Positions 5,205 through 10,715 of a stretch of 10,715 bases of DNA are shown here, in pieces. The notes under the pieces were generated by a model. The model saw only the letters and a program-made list of their open reading frames with translations, was not told where the DNA came from and ran no database searches. The position numbers were made by a program, and so were the translations under genes. Location of the stretch: the NCBI GenBank assembly GCA_903885895.1, contig CAISKC010000547.1, forward strand, positions 1 through 10,715. The letters run 5' to 3'. Numbering within the stretch: the stretch's first letter is position 1; the number at the start of each line of letters is the position of its first letter. This stretch comes from an uncultured Legionella sp. (lineage in GTDB: Bacteria; Pseudomonadota; Gammaproteobacteria; Legionellales; Legionellaceae).

Positions 5205-6365
5205 ATGACAGATAAACAAGCTAAATTACTGAAATTAGCCTTAGTTGGACTCAGTATCCTATTGTGTCTAGGTTGGGGGATCCAGCGCTGGAGCAAAAGC
5301 CAAGCCCCTACTTTTCCTGCTCCAAACGTCATCGTCCAAAAACCCAAACCAGCTACTGTTTCAGAGTATGTGAAGCAAACAGGTACGCTGGTGGCTTATA
5401 ATGCCGTAGACTTGGTAGCACGTATTGAGGGCTTTCTTGAAGGCATCCACTTCACCGATGGTACCTTTGTCAAAAAAGGACAAGAATTATTCATTGTAGA
5501 GCCTCAACCTTATTGGGACCAATTAAAAGAAGCCGAAGCCTCTGTCACAGCTGAAAAAGCATCTTATGCCTACGCCCAGATCGAGCATCGACGTCAACAA
5601 AAAATGTATGAACAAAACGCAACCTCTTTAAATAGCGTCCAGGAATGGGAAACCAAAGTCTTACAATCCAAAGCAGAGCTGGATAAAGCCAACGCAAATG
5701 CCCGAAATGCTGCTATCACTTATAGCTACACTCACGTCATAGCTCCGTTTGATGGCCGCATGGGACGTCATTTGGTCGATATGGGTAATTTGGTAGGAAA
5801 TGGCGCAGCGACTAAATTAGCGACTATTGAACAGCTCGATCCTATTTACGTCTATTTCAATCTCAATGAATTAGATTTCTTAAGAGTGCGACGCTTGGCG
5901 CATGAAAATGGCATGAAACCAGAAGACATTCATAGCATACCCGTCTATGTAAGTTTACAAAATAGCAAAGATTTCTCGCATATCGGCAAGCTTAATTTTG
6001 TGAACACAGGAATGAATGCCTCCACTGGTACCATGGAGTTCCGTGCGTTGCTGACTAATAAAGACTATACATTATTACCTGGGTTATTTGTCCAAGTACA
6101 AGTGCCCATCAGCGAGCCTCAAACGCAATTAACTGTCCCTGAAACGGCTATTCAATATGACCAAATTGGCGCGTATCTTTACCTTGTGGATGAGAAAAAC
6201 ACCGTCTTCATCAAACGTGTCACCACAGGTGGCGCGACAGATAACGACTATCGCGCTATCACTAAAGGGTTGACCGCCACTGACAATGTCATCGTGTCCG
6301 GTTTACAAAATGCCGCGCCAGGTATTCAAGTCACACCATTGACTCAAGACAAGGTGGCGCCATGA
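5205..6365 (+). CDS. RND efflux periplasmic adaptor (AcrA/MexA-like, HlyD family)
   Basis: 386 aa. Bridges the inner-membrane pump and the outer-membrane channel in the periplasm. One membrane segment at about 10-27 anchors the N-terminus; there is no lipobox, so it is held by a signal anchor and not by lipid as in AcrA. Domains in order: first lipoyl half with VDLVARIEGFLEGIHFTDGTFVKKGQ (about 67-93, interrupted hammerhead), a short alpha-helical hairpin (about 105-170, Ala/Lys/Gln-rich), second lipoyl half with THVIAPFDGRMGRHLVDMGN, beta-barrel (about 200-300), and membrane-proximal domain with VPETAIQYDQIGAYLYLV. The start lies 6 nt after the channel gene stop; GGTGA (5194-5198), which includes that stop, is its likely ribosome binding site. 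Its own stop overlaps the pump start by 4 nt. Confidence 0.95.
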   Translation: MTDKQAKLLKLALVGLSILLCLGWGIQRWSKSQAPTFPAPNVIVQKPKPATVSEYVKQTGTLVAYNAVDLVARIEGFLEGIHFTDGTFVKKGQELFIVEPQPYWDQLKEAEASVTAEKASYAYAQIEHRRQQKMYEQNATSLNSVQEWETKVLQSKAELDKANANARNAAITYSYTHVIAPFDGRMGRHLVDMGNLVGNGAATKLATIEQLDPIYVYFNLNELDFLRVRRLAHENGMKPEDIHSIPVYVSLQNSKDFSHIGKLNFVNTGMNASTGTMEFRALLTNKDYTLLPGLFVQVQVPISEPQTQLTVPETAIQYDQIGAYLYLVDEKNTVFIKRVTTGGATDNDYRAITKGLTATDNVIVSGLQNAAPGIQVTPLTQDKVAP

Positions 6366-9300
6366 TTTCTAAGTTTTTTATTGAGCGGCCCGTTTTAGCC
6401 AATGTGATCGCCCTACTGCTCGTTTTTCTGGGTATCATCGCCATTTGCGTGCTACCCGTTTCTCAATATCCAGCCATTGTCCCACCCACCATCCAAGTCA
6501 GCACCTCTTACCCTGGCGCAGATGCCAAAACACTCATTAAAACCGTAGCGCTCCCTATTGAACAACAGGTCAATGGGGTAGAGAAAATGTTATATATGCA
6601 ATCCAATAGTACAAATAATGGTGCATACAATCTGATTGTAACGTTTGAAATTGGTACGGACCTTAATTTTGCTCAAATGTTAGTGCAAAACCGTGTCCAA
6701 GCAGCTTTGGCCCAGCTACCCGATGTCGTGCAAAAACAAGGCATTATGGTTCAAGCAAAATCGACTGCCGTCTTACAATTTATCACGCTGACTTCAGAGC
6801 ATGATGAATTCGATGGCTTATTTTTAAATAATTATGCCACCATCAATATGCAAAACGAATTAGAACGCTTACCTGGGGTCGGTAACGTCATGATATTTGG
6901 CTCGGGATCTTATGCCATGCGGGTGTGGTTAGATCCGCAAAAAATGTATTCTTTTGGCTTAAATCCTAACGATGTACTAAATGCCATCTCTGAGCAAAAT
7001 AAAGAAATTTCAGCCGGTCAAATTGCTTCGCCTCCGCTTAAAGGCCAACAGTCTTATCAATTAACGGTCAATGTACCAGGACAATTAAGTGATCCCGAAG
7101 AGTTTGCCAATATTATCGTTAAAACCAAAGCCACTGAACCTAATCAATCTGCCAATACCAGCACCGCTTCACAAATTGTGCGCATTCGAGATGTCGGTCG
7201 CGTGGAACTCGGCTCATCTAGTTATAGTCAATTAGCCAAGCTGAATAACAAACCCGCTGCAGCCATCGGCATTTATCAATTACCTGGTGCCAACGCTTTA
7301 CAAGTTGCAGAAGAGGTTCGTACAACCGTCGAGAAAATGGCCAAAAAATTTCCACCAGGCTTGCGCTATGACATCCCTTTTGATACCACTATTTTTGTCA
7401 ATGCATCCGTCAATGAAGTGTATAAAACCTTGTTTGAAGCCGGCATTTTAGTGTTAATTGTTATTTTGGTATTTTTACAAAACTTTCGCGCGACACTAGT
7501 ACCAGCAACCACCGTACCCGTCACCATCATTGGGGCATTTATTGCCATGTACGCGCTAGGGTTCACCATCAATTTGTTAACCTTATTTGCTTTGGTTCTG
7601 GCCATCGGGATTGTAGTGGATGATGCGATCGTCATTGTGGAAGGCGTGACACAACATATCGAGCGCGGCATGACGCCTAAAAATGCAGCCATTCAAGCAA
7701 TGCACGAATTAATGGGTCCTGTCATTGGTATAACGCTGGTATTGATGGCAGTATTCATCCCGCCTGGGTTTTTACCAGGTTTAACTGGCGCCATGTATGC
7801 TCAATTTGCCTTGGTGATTGCCGCCACTGCGTTTATCAGTGCGATCAATGCCGTGACTTTAAAACCAACTCAATGCGCTTTGTGGTTGAGACCCATCGAT
7901 CCCAAGCGGAAGAAAAATGTGATTTTCCGTAAATTTGATGAGATCTACTATCCCCTAGAAGCGAGGTATTCCGCATTTATAACCAAACTGGTACATCATC
8001 ACAAACCAGTATGCCTCATAGGTGTGGTCTTCGTCATATGCGCCATAGTGGGGCTGAGCCGTATTCCTACGGGATTCATTCCTATTGAGGATCAGGGTTA
8101 TTTGGTCCTCAATGTCATTTTACCAGATAGCTCGACGTTGGACCGTACCGAAAAAGTCATGCAAGCACTCAGTGCCCAAGTCTCCAAAGTAGATGGCGTG
8201 GCCAATGCCATCAGTATTGATGGCATTTCACTGCTGGATAATAACGGTAATCTCGCAAACGCTGGGATCTTATATATCATTTTTAAAGATTGGAGCGAAC
8301 GAGGTAAAGCACAAAACTTACAAAGTCTTTATATCAAACTCAATGAGATAGCTGCCAAAACAATGGATGCACAAATCACCGTTATCGTACCTCCTGCTAT
8401 TCAAGGACTTGGTTTATCCGGTGGATTCCAAATGCAGATTGAATTACAAGACGGATCGTTTGATTATCAAAAATTACAATTAGTGACCGACCAACTGGTA
8501 AAAAGAGGTCAAACTGCGACGGACATTCAAAAAATGATCACGTCATTTCGAGCGTTTGTGCCACAAGTATCGGCACCCATTGATCGAACCAAAGCAGAGT
8601 CTCTCGGTGTCACAGTCGGTGATGCCTTTGATACATTACAAACTTATCTCGGTTCCTCTTATGTCAATCTGTTTGCAAAGTTTGGCCAAGTTTTTCAAGT
8701 CTATGTCCAAGCGGATGCCCCATCACGGATGACCATCGATGATGTACGGCATTTTTACGTACGCAATCAATCACAGGAAATGGTCCCTTTAGGAACATTA
8801 ACCGACATCAATCCCTCTGTGGGACCCGCCCTGATTTCTTTATATAATCTGTATCCTTCGAGTTTACTCAATGGTATTGCGGCGCAGGGATATAGCTCCG
8901 GACAAGCTATTCAATCTCTGGAAGAATTAGCCAAACAAACCCTCCCTGCTGGTTTCTCATATGAATGGACCAGTACGGCTTACCAGGAAAAGCTCGCAGG
9001 GAACCTCAGTTATTATATATTCCTCATGTCATTGATCCTCGTCTACATGATTTTGGCTGGACAATATGAGAATTGGTTCACCCCATTGGCCATTATTGTA
9101 AGCGTACCGCTGGCGTTGATAGGCACTGTCATGGTTTTGGCCATGCTTGGTCTGGCTAATAATATTTATACTCAAATTGGGATCTTATTATTAATTGCTT
9201 TGGCTGCTAAAAATGCGATTTTGATCGTAGAGGTTGCCCGTGAACAACGTGAGCAGCACAATAAAAGCATCCTAGAAGCCGCCGTACTAGGTGCAAAAAC

Positions 9301-9535
9301 TCGCTTTCGACCTATTTTAATGACCTCATTCGCCTTCATTATGGGCGTCTTACCTTTGGTATTTGCGAGCGGCGCTGGCGCCAATGCACGGAAATCTATT
9401 GGCATCACAGTATGTAGCGGGATGCTGGCATCTACGTGTTTGGCGGTGGTGTTTGTACCGGTTTTTTATGTCTTGTTTCAAACCTGGCAAGAACAGCGCA
9501 AAACAGCGAAAATGGTAGTGAAATCAGAGATGTAG
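6362..9535 (+). CDS. RND multidrug efflux pump, HAE-1 family (AcrB/MexB-like)
   Basis: 1057 aa, the usual size for the family. A homotrimeric inner-membrane proton/drug antiporter. Family landmarks: start MISKFFIERPVLANV, TM1 and then PVSQYPAIVPPTIQVSTSYPGA; TM4 motif GIVVDDAIVIVE with the proton-relay pair Asp420/Asp421 (AcrB Asp407/408); TM10 AAKNAILIVE with Lys950 (AcrB Lys940); and TRFRPILMT with Arg981 and Thr988 (AcrB Arg971, Thr978). All relay residues are intact, so it should be active. Twelve membrane segments and two large periplasmic loops (about 35-345 and 570-875) are evident from hydrophobicity. Substrates cannot be deduced. ATG 6362 overlaps the adaptor stop as ATGA and is preceded by AAGGTGG (6351-6357). 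No obvious intrinsic terminator follows. Confidence 0.96.
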   Translation: MISKFFIERPVLANVIALLLVFLGIIAICVLPVSQYPAIVPPTIQVSTSYPGADAKTLIKTVALPIEQQVNGVEKMLYMQSNSTNNGAYNLIVTFEIGTDLNFAQMLVQNRVQAALAQLPDVVQKQGIMVQAKSTAVLQFITLTSEHDEFDGLFLNNYATINMQNELERLPGVGNVMIFGSGSYAMRVWLDPQKMYSFGLNPNDVLNAISEQNKEISAGQIASPPLKGQQSYQLTVNVPGQLSDPEEFANIIVKTKATEPNQSANTSTASQIVRIRDVGRVELGSSSYSQLAKLNNKPAAAIGIYQLPGANALQVAEEVRTTVEKMAKKFPPGLRYDIPFDTTIFVNASVNEVYKTLFEAGILVLIVILVFLQNFRATLVPATTVPVTIIGAFIAMYALGFTINLLTLFALVLAIGIVVDDAIVIVEGVTQHIERGMTPKNAAIQAMHELMGPVIGITLVLMAVFIPPGFLPGLTGAMYAQFALVIAATAFISAINAVTLKPTQCALWLRPIDPKRKKNVIFRKFDEIYYPLEARYSAFITKLVHHHKPVCLIGVVFVICAIVGLSRIPTGFIPIEDQGYLVLNVILPDSSTLDRTEKVMQALSAQVSKVDGVANAISIDGISLLDNNGNLANAGILYIIFKDWSERGKAQNLQSLYIKLNEIAAKTMDAQITVIVPPAIQGLGLSGGFQMQIELQDGSFDYQKLQLVTDQLVKRGQTATDIQKMITSFRAFVPQVSAPIDRTKAESLGVTVGDAFDTLQTYLGSSYVNLFAKFGQVFQVYVQADAPSRMTIDDVRHFYVRNQSQEMVPLGTLTDINPSVGPALISLYNLYPSSLLNGIAAQGYSSGQAIQSLEELAKQTLPAGFSYEWTSTAYQEKLAGNLSYYIFLMSLILVYMILAGQYENWFTPLAIIVSVPLALIGTVMVLAMLGLANNIYTQIGILLLIALAAKNAILIVEVAREQREQHNKSILEAAVLGAKTRFRPILMTSFAFIMGVLPLVFASGAGANARKSIGITVCSGMLASTCLAVVFVPVFYVLFQTWQEQRKTAKMVVKSEM

Positions 9536-9670
9536 TCTTGCAATTTGATGATTTGGTTTTAAAAAAAATGTAACTCCCCAGGTACGTCATCCTGCTCTTG
9601 ATCCTGGTTAGCTGTAGAGTGTTTTAGCCCATTGAACCGATGGAAATTTTCTACCAATTCAATTTTCTCC
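9536..9670. other. Spacer after the efflux operon, no clear terminator
   Basis: This spacer holds an A-run (9561-9568) and the left copy of a 26-nt inverted repeat. I see no stem followed by a T-run on the plus strand, so the end of the efflux transcript is not marked. No ribosome binding site or small gene is apparent. Confidence 0.5.
9569..9594 (+). repeat. 26-nt inverted repeat, left copy
   Basis: TGTAA then CCCCAGGTACGTCATCCTG. It matches the reverse complement of 10505-10530 at 24 of 26 positions, with the two differences adjacent at 9574-9575. The pair brackets about 0.9 kb containing the orphan gene and the transposase fragment. Confidence 0.8.
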
Positions 9671-10036
9671 TTAGAATCCCGGCCGGACCTCTTCATCATC
9701 TGATGAGCCATCAGTTAGCGGAGGGGTTGTGCCTGCATATAGTTGCTCATGAATGTGACCTTGAAAAAATCTCTTGATTAATTTGGGTGAGTCAAGCTGC
9801 GGGATGTGCGCTCTTAAATCTTGCAATGCCTGATCTGCCAGTAGAAAATAAATTTCATCATCTAATAGATGTCCCGGATCGCTAAATGTGTAAATAGTTC
9901 GATAATTTTTATAATAATCGCTTCGATCCTCATCTGTTGTAAGGTACGGTGATCTAATCATTTTCAACGCTAAGTGAGCCAACTGGCGTAGATTTTTATT
10001 TAATTTTCTTCCCTGGTAATGAGGTCTACTTAACAT
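9671..10036 (-). CDS. Orphan 121-aa hypothetical protein
   Basis: 121 aa, not recognised. No signal peptide or membrane segment, so probably cytosolic. The N-terminal 30 residues are basic (PHYQGRKLNKNLRQLAHLALK). The middle is Tyr/Asp-rich (DEDRSDYYKNYRTIYTFSD) and followed by likely helices (EIYFLLADQALQDLRAHI, KLIKRFFQGHIHEQLY). The end is acidic and low in complexity (TDGSSDDEEVRPGF). The start is supported by AAGGA (10046-10050) at 9 nt spacing. It is isolated, between the two inverted 26-nt repeats and beside a dead transposase, so it may be cargo of a mobile segment or a lineage-specific gene. The ribosome binding site and uninterrupted frame argue that it is real; the lack of any family match keeps confidence moderate. 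Confidence 0.55.
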   Translation of the reverse strand: MLSRPHYQGRKLNKNLRQLAHLALKMIRSPYLTTDEDRSDYYKNYRTIYTFSDPGHLLDDEIYFLLADQALQDLRAHIPQLDSPKLIKRFFQGHIHEQLYAGTTPPLTDGSSDDEEVRPGF

Positions 10037-10191
10037 ATGTTTAGTTCCTTAAAAATCAATACTCCGAAAAACACAGGTCATCCAGTCATTATTATTAAGA
10101 ATCCACTTCCATCTTTGGCATTTTAACATGATTGACTGAAAATTAACCAACCCCAATAGTGGGTTTTATTTTGCACAATTCATTAGCATTT

Positions 10192-10359
10192 TCAGAGATC
10201 CAAACTGCAACGGTTCAATTGCATAAGCAGCCAAGGCGCTGCAACCAAATGAGTCAACACATTAATAATTGAACGATGACGAGTATGCCAAACTTGATAA
10301 CAGTGCTTTAAATGTCCAATTACGGTTTCAATAAGGCCACGTTTTTGAAGTTTAGTTAA
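10192..10359 (-). pseudogene. IS982-like transposase, C-terminal remnant
   Basis: The frame runs 55 codons to TGA (10192-10194) and includes KLQKRGLIETVIGHLKHCYQ and then VWHTRHRSIINVLTHLVAAP. The pattern KR-x-LIET-x4-LK-x3-Q-x2-H-x-RHRS-x2-N-x3-HL-x-A is the C-terminal part of IS982-type DDE transposases, where the Glu of 'IET' is a candidate for the last catalytic acid. Directly upstream in this frame is a stop (10360-10362) lying within a perfect AT-rich hairpin, and nothing of the N-terminal two thirds is present. There is no start codon. It is a decayed fragment. Other DDE families with a similar tail are a less likely reading. Confidence 0.7.
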
Positions 10360-10396
10360 TTAAAATTTAACAGGTCATTTAAATTTTAATTAACTA
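10353..10396. repeat. Perfect 18-bp AT-rich hairpin
   Basis: The left arm 10353-10370 (TAGTTAATTAAAATTTAA) and right arm 10379-10396 are exact inverted copies around an 8-nt loop (CAGGTCAT). The left arm overlaps the broken end of the transposase fragment, so the hairpin marks the break point. It contains only A/T apart from one G-C pair, which fits an inserted foldback or a junction formed by inverted duplication better than a transcription terminator. Confidence 0.85.
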
Positions 10397-10582
10397 TATA
10401 CCTATTCCTGCAATACATTGAATCCTGAGTGGAAAGATTTATACCAATTGATATGTTAGAGACGATGCCACACTCAGGAGATCCTTCTCGCAAAAAGACG
10501 CGCTCAGGATGACGTACCTGGGGCATTACAAAAAATTTATTGAAATATAATAAAGCGTTTTATACCGATTTAGTAATTCTGC
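10397..10582. other. Non-coding repeat-derived stretch
   Basis: No gene is visible. TCCTGAGTG (10423-10431) is an exact inverted copy of CACTCAGGA (10471-10479). ATCCTTCTCGC (10481-10491) pairs at 8 of 11 positions with GCGCTCAGGAT (10500-10510). The block CTCAGGAGATCCTTCTCGC...GCTCAGGATGAC resembles dispersed intergenic repeats of the GTCATCCTGAG type seen in many bacteria. The right 26-nt repeat lies inside it. Confidence 0.5.
10505..10530 (-). repeat. 26-nt inverted repeat, right copy
   Basis: Reverse complement of 9569-9594 with two adjacent differences. It continues inward into a longer palindromic block, whereas the left copy diverges right after the shared 26 nt. This suggests that the left copy is truncated. 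Confidence 0.8.
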
Positions 10583-10643
10583 GTAGGTTTGTTGGGCCGA
10601 ACACTGTCAGGTATGTCCCCGGCTATACAACGGCCCAACCTAC
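10583..10643. repeat. Second member of the GTAGGTTGGGCC palindrome family
   Basis: The left arm (10583-10598) carries GTAGGTT and GGGCC interrupted by a TGTT bulge. The right arm 10632-10643 is GGCCCAACCTAC. The ends are the same as those of the element at 1503-1600, but the interior differs and is shorter (61 versus 98 nt). It borders no recognisable gene on this contig. Confidence 0.7.
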
Positions 10644-10673
10644 TTTAAATTATCGTCGAATTACAGAAGGTAC

Positions 10674-10715
10674 AGATCGGAAAGCACACGTCTGAACTCC
10701 AGTCACTCCGGAGAA
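10674..10715 (+). other. Illumina TruSeq adapter read-through (artefact)
   Basis: From 10674 the sequence reads AGATCGGAA, then AGCACACGTCTGAACTCC, then AGTCAC. This is the standard Illumina index-read adapter with one base missing (GAAGAGC appears as GAAAGC). The next eight bases, TCCGGAGA (10707-10714), equal the TruSeq HT i7 index D702, and the last A is the first base of the following adapter part. These 42 bases are not genomic. Confidence 0.97.

Noticed and set aside
7366..7692. Minus-strand open frames inside the pump gene (also 8098-8280 and 9172-9408)
   Set aside because: They mirror hydrophobic segments of the RND pump in another frame and have no independent support.
10151..10172. 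Possible terminator CCCA-ATAG-TGGG followed by TTTTATTTT
   Set aside because: The stem is only 4 bp and no plus-strand gene ends nearby, so it is too weak to call.
10073..10378. ACAGGTCAT occurring at 10073-10081 and again at 10370-10378
   Set aside because: Nine shared bases with unrelated flanks over 300 nt are within chance expectation for this composition.
1..10715. CRISPR array, tRNA, rRNA or riboswitch
   Set aside because: No regularly spaced identical repeats with unique spacers, no cloverleaf with a T-loop GTTCRA pattern, and no rRNA-like or known riboswitch core was seen on either strand.

Overview
The window looks like a whole short contig from a moderately AT-rich gammaproteobacterium. 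The RdgB, PhaB, PhaR and RND efflux proteins are gammaproteobacterial in character, and the dense palindromic repeats and decayed insertion sequences would suit a Legionella/Coxiella-type (Legionellales) genome. That placement is an inference from protein flavour and repeat style, not from a marker gene. Both ends look like assembly break points. The left end runs into an insertion sequence, and the last 42 bases are Illumina sequencing adapter with its sample index, not genome.

Left part (1-1600): an IS481-type element end with the first codons of its transposase, a small perfect hairpin, a secreted protein with two DUF333-like modules on the minus strand, a 165-bp near-perfect palindrome between divergent genes, and a short secreted protein of unknown function on the plus strand. 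A 98-nt palindrome follows, and its last base lies inside the rdgB stop codon.

Core (1600-3363, minus strand): a tight operon transcribed phaB-phaR-rdgB. It encodes acetoacetyl-CoA reductase (polyhydroxyalkanoate monomer supply), the PHA-responsive repressor, and the house-cleaning nucleotide pyrophosphatase. Shine-Dalgarno sequences are embedded in the end of each preceding gene, so translation is probably coupled. No PHA synthase or thiolase is in the window.

Core (3555-9535, plus strand): a complete tripartite RND drug-efflux operon in the order outer-membrane lipoprotein channel, periplasmic adaptor, inner-membrane HAE-1 pump. Gaps are 6 nt and then a 4-nt overlap. All proton-relay residues of the pump are present. 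There is no adjacent regulator. The operon diverges from phaB across a short shared intergenic region.

Right part (9536-10715): a mobile-element graveyard. Two inverted 26-nt copies of one sequence (24/26 identical) bracket about 0.9 kb that holds a 121-aa orphan gene and the C-terminal 55 codons of an IS982-like transposase, cut off at a perfect 18-bp AT-rich hairpin. A second relative of the rdgB-side palindrome follows, then the adapter.

I did not find a convincing new multi-gene system. The non-routine material is the set of palindromic elements, the inverted-repeat-bracketed orphan segment, and two or three small uncharacterised proteins.
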